In this document: positions 13,927 through 25,679 of the stretch, piece by piece | How positions within the stretch are numbered: position 1 is the stretch's first letter | How the letters are laid out: each line of letters opens with the position of its first letter | Assembly: GCA_963965975.1 (NCBI GenBank) | Contig: OZ014415.1 | Coordinates: 8,595,057 to 8,659,056, forward strand | DNA: 64,000 bases | From: Xestospongia bergquistia | Lineage: Eukaryota; Porifera; Demospongiae; Haplosclerida; Petrosiidae | Direction of reading: 5' to 3' | Notes under the pieces: generated by a model | What the model saw: only the letters and a program-made list of their open reading frames with translations | The model's database searches: none | Told to the model about the DNA's origin: nothing | Position numbers and translations under genes: made by a program

Positions 13927-16900
13927 GGTTGAGAACCTTTTACTAACTCCAACAGGTTCTATTAAACTATGTGACTTTGGTAGTGCTACCATACAACAAC
14001 TAAATCCTGATCATTCATGGAGTGCAATAAAACGTGGATTAGCAGAAGATGAGGTAAGATAAAGTACATTTTATATAATAGACTCCTCCTCTTTTTTAGA
14101 TCCAACGTAATACCACACCAATGTACAGATCACCTGAAATGATTGACCTTTACTCAAATAATCCAGTAAATGAAAAAGCTGATATTTGGGTAAACCACCT
14201 ACCATAACATATTCTAATTACAGGTACACCTTTTTCAATATTATTTTCTATAGGCATTGGGTTGTCTACTATATAAGTTATGTTTCCGGGAACATCCCTT
14301 TGAAGATTCTGCTAAACTACGTATACTCAATGCCAATTATCATATACCTTCAGCTGATACATTATATAATGACTTCCATCCTTTAATAAGTAAAGACTCA
14401 TTCCCATTCTTACTTCAAATCCTCATTCTCATACTATTTACCCTCGTTATCATCCATGTATATCTCATTCATGTCATACTATCCCCATATTACTTCATTC
14501 CTAATATCACATTCTTGTAATAACCATCCTCATTCCCGTACCGTATGTACGGGAATGAAGTATACATACTAGTATACCTCATTCTTGTTATAGTATCCCA
14601 TATAAAACCATATTTCTATATTAAATATCCTCATTCCTGTGTCCCTATATTAGGATCCTGTCTTGTTGTTGATCCTCAGAACAGACCTTCCATTGATTCT
14701 ATTATCGCACAGCTATACTCCATTGCTGATAAACTAGGAGAAAATTTTGATAAGCCACCTGTAAGTCATGTGACATTCATATGACACTCACATGAACTAC
14801 CTCCTTATAGAGTGAACCACTGTTTGTAACAGCAGCACCTGCTAATTCACATTCCCAAATGTCTGAACAGACTCATTCCAATGTCACCCAGTCTGATTCT
14901 GGAACTTCTGCAACATTACAATCCACAACTCAACAAGCTCAAAAATTTTTCGGTTTTATGAAAGGAGGAGCTGAAAATCTTTTTAAGAACATTAAAGAGA
15001 CCTCTAGTAAAGTCATTACCAGTGTCCAAGGGTAAGTGTTAGTTTACTGAGATATACAGAATAGTTTACTGAGATATGCAGAGTAATATACTAAGATATC
15101 AGTGTAGCTACATGTAACAAATACAATGGAATATACTAATAGTACCATCAATAGTATATTGGAATATACAGAGTAGTATACTGAGATATACAAATTTGAT
15201 CAGTAAAATAATATATTAAATACAATAACTTTATTATTATATATAGATCTCGACAGAAAGCTCTTGATATATCGTATATTACCAGTCGTGTATTGGTTAT
15301 GTCATTTCCTTATGAAGATGGTGGTCTAGGGCATAAGAATAGTCTTGAAGAAGTGGCTATGTACCTCGAGGGGACACACCCCTCTCAATATCTCATATTT
15401 AACTTATCTGGAGAACAATATGATACAGATCGCTTCAATGGACAGGTGGGTGTGGTTAATGGGTGTGGCTATAACTTCACATTAATGGAGTGTAAAATTT
15501 TAAATGCATGTAAGACATAACGTACGTGTTATTGGTTGCTAATGGAGGGTGTGGCTTACTAATTATTATTGTTATAGGTTGTAGATTATGAATGGCCTTA
15601 TAAATCTGTCCCTCCTTTGGAGAGCCTTGTAGAAGTATGTCGTCAATTGGACTCATGGCTAAGAGCTGACAGTCAAAATGTATTAGTAATACATTGCAAA
15701 GTGAGTATATATAAACTATATTTTAGTTATTATTAGACTATAGGATGGTATTCATCCTACGGGTGTACTTATCGCAGCTTACCTGCTGTTCTTAAAATGT
15801 GTACCATCACCTCGTGCAGCAATGAGACTGTTTTTAGCGAGAAGGTTACCCGAGGGACAAGGAATAGATCTTAATGCCTCTGAGTACAGGTATATATAAT
15901 GATGAACAGACAAACAACAAATGGATCAATAAGCTATACTAATGGATGTATAATTTTTTCACTATTTAGATATTTACATTATATTACTGAGTTAGTCTGC
16001 CCTAATCCCTTCAAACCACACCCACTTCCTTTAATGTTATTAATGTTAAAATTAACGACAGTACCTTTATACAATGAATCGAGGTAAAAAACAATATGGA
16101 TGCATACTTTAAGCTCAATGGACATATACTATAGGACTGGTTGTAGACCATTTGTTGAGATATTCGTTGATGGCGATCGTGTCCATACTTCCTGTACTAA
16201 AGAAGACATGGAGAATATAAGGTATTAGTAATCATGTGACTATCATGTGACAATAGTATAGGGATTATACTGCTAAAGATAATATTGTACAAATACCCCT
16301 GGGTGTCTCTGTTCAAGGCAATGTTCTGTTCATTGTACACCACATTAAAGCTGTCCCAATGTCAAAGAACGCTGGCATGGTTAGTGGGTGGAGTTTGTTT
16401 CTATGGTTACATTTCATTTACTATAGGGGATGTCTGCAGTAAAGATGTTTAAATTTCAGTTCCACACTGGTTTTGTGTCACCAAAAATGACATCACTGAC
16501 ATTAGAGAGGTTTATCTCATTGTCATCATTTGTCTGTCCATTCATCTAATCATCCATCCATTCATGCATGCATCCATTTGTCCATCTCTTCATCCATTTT
16601 CATTTCCCATTTATCCATTTTAGAACTGAATTGGATGGTTCAGGAACACGCAAACAAGACAGGTTTCCTTATCCATTTAAAGTTGTGATAGATTTTGAAG
16701 TAGAGTCTTCTTCTCAAGCTACCGATGTGGCCTGGCAGAACCTACCACACCCACAAGCCACACCCATCACCTGTTTTTCTACTGTACAAGAACAAGAGGA
16801 AATTACCAATCTGTTTGGAGGTAACCACTAATAATTACTTAATAACTATTTATAACTATTTATAACTGCTTATCGCATCTGTAGGTTACATGGAAGAATC

Positions 16901-18675
16901 TCTTTCACGACCTTATCAACAAGCCCCACCCACTGCTCCTGCCCAGGGTTACAGCCAACTTAATGATAATCAATCTTCAGAACCCCCAATGGGAAATTTA
17001 CTAGGTGGCAGTCCTTTAGAGGGAAGTACCCTTGGAACATTTATTGAACATGCTCCACCATATCGTGAACCAGAAGGGGAGGAGTCAAGCAGTTCAGAGA
17101 GCAGTAGTAGTGGTAGTAGTACAACTCACGATAGTGAGGGAGAAGATAACAAGTTAGATCCATTTCTCCAATATAAAGAAATGAATCAGACCACTCAATA
17201 TCAAAACTCGAGCAACAATAGATTTATGGATGATTTTTTTAGCAATCCTGCAGCTGCCAATGTTGAAGAAGCCAATTTATTAGAACTTAGTTTTGAAGAT
17301 ACTGAAACCAAACCGATTTCTCAAACCAGTACAACCAGTTTTGATCCATGGGGTACCAGTACTGCCACAACTACCACTGCATTTGATCCTTTTAGTAATT
17401 GGGAATGGGAGAGATCAAACAACACCGAGACAAAAAACACACCCACTTTTAGTTCAATACCTGTTAGTAAAACCAGCAATACAAGTTTTGACCCCTTTGC
17501 TCAAAGTGGAGGTAGCAACCTGTTTGATTTAATGGGTAGTACCCCACTTGTACCTTCAACAAGTAATCAAACGAGTTCAACAACAACCAGTAATGTGCAT
17601 TATCCAAACTCGTCAGGATATTCTGGGTGGGCGTCGTTCGCTTCCACGAGTAGCACTTCTAAAAAGAATGAATTCTGGAGTCAACCTCCACAACCTAAAG
17701 ATCCTTTTGGTGATATCTGGGGTCAAGCTAGTCAAAAGACCACACCCCAAGCAACACAACCACCAGCTAAAAAATCTACAGACCCGTTCAGTGATCTGGG
17801 TAGTTTTCAGTCTAATCAAAGCAACAATCTTAGACCCCAGGGGTCTACAGCTCAGAATAGACCAACCACACCCACAAAACCTACAATGACAAGTCGACCT
17901 GCTTATTATATGTATGGAGGTGGGGCTGGAGGTCTTGGTGCTCCACCTCAAGAATCACGTGCACGCTCTCCATCTCCAAATAAATTTGGTGAGTACATGT
18001 AACACAACAAAGGGTGTGTCTTATCTTTTGTTTCTCTCATACGTGTAGGACCTGTTCCTAATCGAGGTAAAAACCAGTTTGATGAGTTGTTAGATCCCAA
18101 ACTGTTCACAAAGAAGGAGGAAGGGCCAACATCTTTAAAAGAATTAAAAAAGAAAGAAGAGATTGGAAAGATATCTGATCCAGACAGAATGAAGGTATGG
18201 TAGTCATAGCAACCACTTGACATGAATGAGACTTGTAATAGTCTAATTCTGATGTGTCAAAGAATGAGACTATGTTCTTTTACTAGGTAGCTGAATGGGC
18301 AGATGGCAAAGAACATAATATTAGAGCTCTTATCAGTTCTCTCCATACTATTTTATGGGAAGGAGAGACTCGTTGGAAACCTGTTGGTATGCATCAATTA
18401 GTGGAACCTGAACAGGTGAGTGGTTATGATCACATGACCATCAAATGACTTGCGTATATTTTGTAAGGTCGGGAAATTTTTCAGGCGAGCTTGTTTATCA
18501 GTTCATCCTGATAAGGTTGTTATGATAAACTATAAAACTGCCCTAACCAGTTTGTCTACCTTTGTAGGCTCAAGACACACCACATGAGAACTTAGCTCGA
18601 GCTATTTTTGACGAATTAAACGATGCATATGAACTATTTGAGAAAAGTGGTTCCAAGTCATTGTATCAGGTTTGA
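13127..18675 (+). CDS. GAK: cyclin-G-associated kinase (GAK/auxilin-2)
   Basis: GAK links a NAK-family Ser/Thr kinase to an auxilin half. It phosphorylates AP adaptor mu chains and recruits Hsc70 to uncoat clathrin vesicles. I traced 23 exons whose lengths sum to 1,264 residues (human 1,311). In order: a kinase domain with [12 protein letters not shown] (glycine loop), HRDLKVENLL and LCDFGSA; then APE-like [10 protein letters not shown]; a PTEN-like/C2 region (about residues 400-750) with [14 protein letters not shown] and HCKDGIHPTG; a long disordered clathrin/AP2-binding region encoded mainly by exon 16885-17988 with many DPF/DPW and FxDxF-like motifs; and a C-terminal J domain with SVHPDK carrying the HPD triad. 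The PTEN-like loop lacks the catalytic Arg, as in other GAKs, so it should be phosphatase-dead. The stop is 175 bp from the RAD17 stop. Confidence 0.97.
13867..13927 (+). repeat. (CT)n microsatellite at GAK splice acceptor
   Basis: A run of roughly thirty CT dinucleotides ends in CTCTAG directly before the exon at 13928, which encodes VENLLLTP. It forms the polypyrimidine tract of this intron. Confidence 0.85.
14531..14557. repeat. perfect 11-bp hairpin in GAK intron
   Basis: CATTCCCGTAC and GTACGGGAATG are perfect complements separated by five bases. Copies of CATTC/GAATG words surround it, tying it to the dispersed inverted-repeat family seen in other introns. Confidence 0.7.
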
Positions 18676-18849
18676 CAAAAGTCACATGACTATCATGTGA
18701 CTTTAAGCTGCTATATACAAGCAAAATATTTACATATAATATTTATTACCATTCCTGGCCACACAATTAATTATTTGCTGCAGTCCTACTTAATATTAAT
18801 TTAACAATACATGTGGTATGATTTGCTTAAAAAAACAGTATTGCCATGG

Positions 18850-21800
18850 TTACCAAAAATCATCATCTTCAAATTGACCAATGTCTTCAAATTCTTCTTG
18901 CAAGGTAACTGTTCCAGACATTTGTGATAATGTTCCCATAGCAACATCATCATCAATATCGGTTTCAATTTGAACAATGTCAGTTGAGTTTCTTTCAGTT
19001 TCCAAAGGTAATGAAGGGGTGTGGTCACTCACCACAATTTCTTCATCTACTTCAGTTTCACCAAGTTTATCATATCTTCTATTGTAACTATAGCAATTAG
19101 TATGTTACAAAACCACACCCACCTGCCATAGGCTCTTCTAAAGTTAGTAATAGTATGTAAAATACTGGCTTGATCTGTAACGAGTGCATAATTAAGTCAT
19201 GTGACTATCATGTGACAACACTAACCCCAGTTTCTTAATGGTTTGTTTATAATTGCAGTAAATGGTAATATTTCAGTTTGGAGTTCTAATGGCATCCATA
19301 AATGAGCTAAAACCAAGTGATCATGTGATTATCATGTGATATCATGTGACTCACAGTGTATAGATGCTCCAAGGTGCAAAAACAAACCACGAGCTGCTTT
19401 GCAATTATCTACAAACTATAATTATATGCATTATTGAGTCTCATTCTCAAACTGCATGGATAGTTTGAGAATGAGACCAGGTATAAGAATGATATACATT
19501 GCATTTAGTGTTCCAAGTCTGGTTCCCAAATTTAGTAGATTGAAAACGAGATGATGTCATTACATGTACAAATGCATCATATTCCACACAAACAGGTATG
19601 GTATAGGAACTAGACCTAGGTATGGGAATGAGACCTTACTTGTCTGTATACAGTAGTCCATTGAGGTTTATAAAATGGTCTCCATTTGCTACTAGCAACA
19701 TGATTATTAGCAAATATTAAACCACGACAAGACAATGATGAACTACATCGCTCCAAAGAAATCCTTTCAACCTACAATAAAAAAAGTTTGGGAACAGACA
19801 AGAATAAGAATCAATACTTGAGTATCAGACCATACAGACACTAGAAGATCAGCAATACTTAGATAGTCTATTGCCATAGCCTAGAAGATTTGACCTTTAA
19901 CCTTTGACCTTTAATACTATTCATAATTCTTACTATATCTTCTATATCTTCAAAGAAGTCCAAATAGTTTTGATGAAGATATAAAGTGAAAAGGTCAGAG
20001 GTCATATGTACTGCATCAAACACACTCTGAAAGGTTAAAAATAAAATACAGTTCTAATAATATCCATTAATTACTTCTGGTTCTATTGTTAATTGTTGTC
20101 GATTATATTGAGAGAGGTGTGGCGGAAGAGAGTCGGAAGATGGTATATCAGATAATTCAGTATCTATTCCTAATAGTGTGATTTAGTTATGGAACATGTT
20201 ACTAAATATGGCGCAAGAACTATAGCACATGTTACTAAATATAGCACTATTACTAGATGATGTAACAAATACTTAAAATAGAACACCTACTTTTACAATA
20301 CAATATCTTTCCCAGAGCTCTATAGAGAAATAACGAACAATCTCTTCCTCCGATTCCACTTCTTGCCAGCTGCTCACTGCTGCTATCCTTGGCCACACCT
20401 CCTCTAGAGCCTCGTTTAGTTTTACTTTTAGATGCTTCACTATAAACCAAATCAATAGTATCTAATAGGAGGAGTTAGAAGTAACCATAGTAACCAAACT
20501 AACCTCTCAAGTATGCAAACTGCAAAGCATTTATTGCATTACGAATATCACCAACACTGCTATCAGCAATAGCTTCTATTACTTCCTTATTTGGTAAATA
20601 ATACTGAGTAGGTGTGGTTTTTGTACTGCAACCATTTTGTGTACTTAATTTGTGTTCAATATCAGCAATTCTTTGTAATGTTTTAATCATACTAGTATGA
20701 GCTATAGGATTAAAACTAAGAAAAAACTAGCTATTTGTTAGTTATTAAACTCCACCCACTTAATTGTATGAATATCCTGCTCTGATGTCATATGTGATGG
20801 AAAAAGACGAGATGCTGTACCTGCGCCATATTGACATTCTGATACAATAAATATTAATGGATAAACAAACGACTTCATTGTCCTGAGAAAAAAACAAATA
20901 CAGCTGTTAATAAATTGATAGATGGATGAATAGAAAGTGAAGCAATGGACGAATGAACAGAGGGATGGATGCATGAAAGGACAAATGGATAGATGAATAT
21001 ATAAATAGATTAATAACTATTAATAACCTTAATAAGTGATGTAATTTTGATGGATCTCTAACAATAGCATTAGGGAATTCCTATTATAGACAATAACACA
21101 TGTTATCTAAATACTAAAATAAATGTACTTCTATCAGTACAATTTTTTTGACTCCACCCCCTTCCTCTACCGACTGAGTGAATTGTAACGATGGGTACTT
21201 GTTTGCTCGTAAAATAAAATTTGTAAATTGCTTAATCTGAGACTCGTAGAATTCATACTCATTAGAACGAGACTCTGGAATATGAGAATGAGACTGTTAT
21301 AATATGTAATATTTCATACTGTCATCTCTAATCCCAACAGGAGTTAAATCAACAGGGTTAGCCCATTCTAATATCGAGTAATTCATTTCATGAGAGAGGG
21401 CGTGGATAGTAGCAGTTTTGCCACACCCAGCTGGTCCTGTTAAAAGTAAAATGGGTCGATGTGAATTCTATAAATGAGAAAAAATTACAGGAGTCTCCTC
21501 ATCTTATCTTACTTTTGATAGAGCAAATTCTAACCATTGTTGTACTTCCTGTGTCTTCTTTTTGTGCACAGCAAGTTCCGCCTAAGTATTTAATGAGTAT
21601 AATATTTAATTAACTAGTGGGAGGGGTTTAAGACTAGTATCCTGAGGTGCTTAACTGGGTACCAGCTTACTAAACATTTTGGTGCATATTTAATTGTCCA
21701 TGTGTCATTGACTCCACCCACTTCACTACCTATATAATAGCTTTGTAAAGAATTACTATATATCAAAATATATACCAGTTCTCAAAGATGATAAAGACTT

Positions 21801-21987
21801 CTTTGCTGGAGGGACTTTTGTCTTCTTTGTTGTCTGTCTTTTTGAAGATGTTCTCTTCCTAGTTTGTTCAGTTACATTAACTGATGAGGAAGGAGATTCC
21901 AATGATGTCACCCAATCAGAGAAACTCTGTAAGAATTATATATTATAGAGTCTGCATGTTTTATAATCTTACCTTAGTCTTTTTCAT
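18850..21987 (-). CDS. RAD17: checkpoint clamp loader RAD17
   Basis: RAD17 replaces RFC1 in the clamp loader that places the 9-1-1 clamp at damaged DNA, upstream of ATR. Exons run from the five-codon first exon at 21973-21987 through 21776-21926, 21671-21729 (WTIKYAPK), 21513-21581 (AELAVHKKK) and 21320-21467 (Walker A GPAGCGKT). They continue through a Walker B region (KKIVLIE), SFVYPLIFIVSE, GDIRNAINALQFAYLR (sensor 2 region) and GGRDCSLFLYRALGKILYCK. The last exons include LHQNYLDFFEDIEDI and KPQW, and the end is an acidic tail finishing EDIGQFEDDDFW. That tail resembles the conserved acidic C-terminal motif reported for Rad17 proteins. A full exon count was not summed, but every block is in family order. 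It lies 148 bp downstream of the desaturase gene on the same strand. Confidence 0.94.
19438..19477. repeat. perfect 16-bp hairpin in RAD17 intron
   Basis: GTCTCATTCTCAAACT is followed after eight bases by its exact complement AGTTTGAGAATGAGAC. Further GAATGAGAC words follow downstream to about 19640, and near 21270-21300 in another intron of the same gene. Confidence 0.85.
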
Positions 21988-22135
21988 AATATAGTACCAC
22001 GTGGGGTAATAAAAGTTATTAATATAATTAAAAATTCATGATAATTAATTTAAATTTTATAGCTCTTAGAGTTGTCAGCAAACAAACCTAGAGTTATAAT
22101 ATGTAATATTTAACTTTTAAAAGAAGCAACTGGAT

Positions 22136-23127
22136 TTATTGCTGTTTCTTAACATTAGAATGACCCATATAAAATAAATATTTCAAATGTTCATAGATAG
22201 CGCCAGCAATGTTTTCTTCAGAGTGATATTGTAGACCGAACTCTTTACAAGTTTGGCGGACTATTGGAGTGATATGACGATAATGCGACTGAATAACACT
22301 TGGAAATAAATGATGAGCGACTTGATGGTTCAATGCCCCTGCAATTAATGTCCAGAACCAGCTGTCTGTACCATAATCTTTAGTAGTAAGTACTTGGAGT
22401 TCAGCCCTATTATAATAATGTATTAATTAATAATAATTAACTCATTTATATTCATACCAATTGTTGGTTGTAATAGAGTTTGCTTGATCTGGTTGTAACC
22501 AAGTTACCTGAATGGATACATGGATTGATAAATGGACGGATAGATTGATGAATGGACGGATGGATTAATGAATGGACAGATGGATTTATAAATGGATACA
22601 TGGATTTATAAATAGATAGATGATTACCTCGGTACTAATATGATTGAGTTGAGTAAATATTGCTAGCCAAAAACCAAACACAAGATCGTAAACCAAATTG
22701 AACAATAACTAAACATGGAGATCACATGATTGTCATATGACAGTCACATGTACATACCAGTGAACTCAGAGACATGTACCACATAGGAATGAAAAATCTA
22801 AAAGTAATGTGAACGATTTTGGTTCCAAAAAATAGAACCCACTGGTAGAGACTGGGTGGATTCATACGTATTGTACCTTAGAATAAAACTAGTTAAACCA
22901 GTTTTTAATTCCAGTTAAACTGGTACCTTTCTTTAAAATAAATATAGTATGAAAATCTTGCAGTCTCATCTTTATAGCTAACTATAGTATACAGAATTTT
23001 TAATAATTTACTAATAATTTACTGAGTCTATCTTACCAAACAATACAATACTGGCATATAAAGATGTTGGTAAAGGTAACGAGTAACCCATTGTTGATGT
23101 GTCTTGATCCTCCATACATCAGGAATC

Positions 23128-23214
<87 letters not shown>

Positions 23215-24738
23215 CAAGGATTAAATGTCTTTGTACATAAACTCTTTCTCACATCATCTGTTGTGACAATGTCTGGATCAGATCCATCAACATTGGTATA
23301 ATTATGATGACCATATGTATGCTGACAAGAATAATAGATACATAGATAATGTAAAATAGATACATAAAGAATTAAATGGATGAATGATTTAGTAAATGGA
23401 CACATAGAAGTAAAAATGGATACATAATTTTACGTAACAGTAAATAGTTCATAATACAATAATGATAGTACATTACATTACTTGATATATCCAACAGTAA
23501 GTTGAGATACCACTGATGGACTCTATGATAGCATTAGTGACTCTCCATATCCATGGTTTATGAGTGATGGCATAATGGCTATAAAAATTAAGTTAATAAT
23601 CATTTCTTCAAATGTAAGTCTAACCTCGTATCATGTCCGACAGAAAATGTTGCTAGACCAGTAAAGATACCCCAGCTGATAGCAAAAACTCCACCCACTA
23701 ATAATGAATTGTGAAAAACCATCTATATGAAAGAATGTATCTGGTAAGATAACACATATTAGTAATGATAGTATAATTATGAGTGGGAGTATGAGCTGTG
23801 ATGTCACAGATTGTTCAAATGTAGTTGAACAAGTAACAATTTTTAGGAATATTATTTTTGCATGCTTGCTTAAAGAAACAGATCCACTTTATAAATATAT
23901 GATATATTAATAATTGTCAATATAAGTCTATTAAAATAGGAGTTAACTTTATTATACTTACCATATAATACCAACATATAAAGACACCAATAATAAATAT
24001 GATATAGGTAGCAAACATTTTATAATCCACTTTGGGGTCCTGTAAAGATATAATATATCATAAAATAATAGGGTCTTGAAATAATGTTAGATACAAAGAC
24101 ATTATTATAATTGTTAGTGACTATTTATAAGAAGAATTATGTCTACACTTACAATATTTTTTGATTTGAAGTATTCTCGCACTCTCTTTTTGACAGTAGA
24201 ATAAAATTTTGAACTATCAAAAAAAATACAAAATCATGATAAATTTAAATTATCACTGCTCTATTTCGGACATGTTCCCATACTGGTAGTATAGTAATGT
24301 GACTACCTACATGTGAGTACCTGGTATCAGTATAGACTGGCATTTCGTTGTCCACTAGTTCACCAACATAGTATTCTCCCAAAAGTCTAATAGTAATATA
24401 TATATAAATTATACTGCAAAAGATACTGCAACCTTACTTCACAGCATCATCACTATGATAAGCCTCAAATATATGTGTTATATCATGACTGGCTCCCATC
24501 ATAATCTGATCCACACCTCCTGGATGAGCTGATACGAACTTACTCACATCATAGACCTAGAGGCCAAGTAGAAGAGCTGAAGAAAACAATCTCTTTAAGC
24601 TTTTACCTTTCCTCTATAAGCTACATGAGCATTATAAGGTTTGTTCAACTTGCTTAACTCCCTCCAAGTGAATTTTCTTGGAGATAAAGAAGAGAGAGAC
24701 TGCAAACTGCAGCCTTCGCCTTGCTCTTCACCAGGCAT
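22136..24738 (-). CDS. cytochrome b5-fused front-end fatty acid desaturase
   Basis: This is an ER membrane enzyme that inserts a double bond between an existing one and the carboxyl end (delta-5/delta-6 type). The start is MPGEEQGEGC at 24738. The N-terminal cytochrome b5 domain has KFTWRELSKLN and the haem-binding AHPGG. Desaturase His boxes follow in order across exons: GHDTSHYAITHKPW, HTYGHHNYTNVDGSDPD, and a third in NHQVAHHLFP. The third box has Gln (QVAHH), the hallmark of front-end enzymes. The C-terminus ends GHSNVKKQQ. Regiospecificity cannot be read from sequence. Sponges make unusual delta-5,9 demospongic acids, and enzymes of this class are natural candidates, but that is inference. 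It sits 78 bp downstream of CUTC. Confidence 0.9.
23129..23212 (-). repeat. (GA)n / minus-strand (CT)n microsatellite at desaturase acceptor
   Basis: About 42 AG dinucleotides on the plus strand read as (CT)n then AG on the coding strand, directly preceding the exon that encodes IPDVWRIKTHQQW. It is a repeat acting as the acceptor tract. Confidence 0.85.
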
Positions 24739-24816
24739 TCCTTAAGGATGGTCTGATATGATGAGTGGGCGTATTTGTTTATTTATTAAAATTAATAAAA
24801 ATTAAAATTATTAACA

Positions 24817-25554
24817 TCAGTTTACATTCCATATTCTAGTAGCAATGTTTACTAGTCTACTTACTGTATCAACATCAGTCACTTTCAAAGAATAATCAGG
24901 ACTCAAACCCATACTAATAGACTCATTCCGATACTGCATATCAGAGTCCTTTACAACACTTGCTGAGCCATGGAACTCAGTTGTACCAGATACTCGTAAA
25001 ATGGTCTCAAGATTGTCAATAGAAATGCCTCCACCTGGCATTACAATAATCCGGCCAGAAGCTTGATTAATTAGTTTGGTAATCAGGTCTAGTCCTTGAA
25101 AAGCTGTGCGTCCTTGTCCGCTGGTTAAAACTCTAGAAAACCCAATTGATATGAGAGTCTCGAGGGTACTGAACGGATTAACAGCCATGTCAAATGCTCT
25201 GTGGAAAGTTACAGGATAAGGAGAGCAAAGTTTTAAGAGAAGTGTACAACGCTCTTTATCAATGCTTCCATCAATGTTTAATATACCCAAAACAAAGCCA
25301 TCTACACTTTCTTTTTTAAATATTTCAATATCTTCCTTCATTGTTTCAAACTCTTCTTCTGAATAACAAAAATCACCACCTCGAGGTCTGATCATTACCA
25401 TAATAGGTATCATCACACGACATTGAACTCTCCTAACAAGTCCTAATGAAGGGGTTGTACCCCCATCAATTAAATTGGCACATAATTCAATTCTTACTGC
25501 ACCTCCCTTTTCTGCATTAACAGCAGAGACAACACTCTCTACACAAACCTCCAT
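24817..25554 (-). CDS. CUTC: CutC family copper homeostasis protein
   Basis: This single-exon gene encodes 245 residues (human CUTC 273), a TIM-barrel protein that binds Cu(I) and forms oligomers; its exact role in copper handling is debated. The start MEVCVESVVSAVNAEKGGA is typical of the family. Core motifs follow: RIELCANLIDGGTTPS, VMIRPRGGDFCYS, FHRAFDM, GFSRVLTSGQ, IIVMPGGGIS and FHGSASV. The absence of introns in an intron-rich neighbourhood is notable but fits a compact genome. An AATAAA-type signal on the minus strand lies near 24780. It is divergent from the trefoil gene (125 bp apart). Confidence 0.96.
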   Translation of the reverse strand: MEVCVESVVSAVNAEKGGAVRIELCANLIDGGTTPSLGLVRRVQCRVMIPIMVMIRPRGGDFCYSEEEFETMKEDIEIFKKESVDGFVLGILNIDGSIDKERCTLLLKLCSPYPVTFHRAFDMAVNPFSTLETLISIGFSRVLTSGQGRTAFQGLDLITKLINQASGRIIVMPGGGISIDNLETILRVSGTTEFHGSASVVKDSDMQYRNESISMGLSPDYSLKVTDVDTVSRLVNIATRIWNVN

Positions 25555-25679
25555 TAATAAAATTGAAAAATATCATCCTGCAACTCCCAGCTCCACCCAT
25601 TTTTAATCTCCTCCCACCTTCAAAGCTATATCCGGTATTAACTTAAGCAGTGATCATAAGTTAATATATAGTAGCAGTG
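25555..25679. promoter_or_regulatory. bidirectional promoter region CUTC / trefoil-like gene
   Basis: Only 125 bp separate divergent start codons, including a CCCACC-rich stretch near 25590-25620. Function is inferred from layout. Confidence 0.55.

Noticed and set aside
17293..17951. Out-of-frame ORFs over the long GAK exon
   Set aside because: The GAK frame has clear DPF/FxDxF motifs and joins with correct phase at both ends; the others are shadows.
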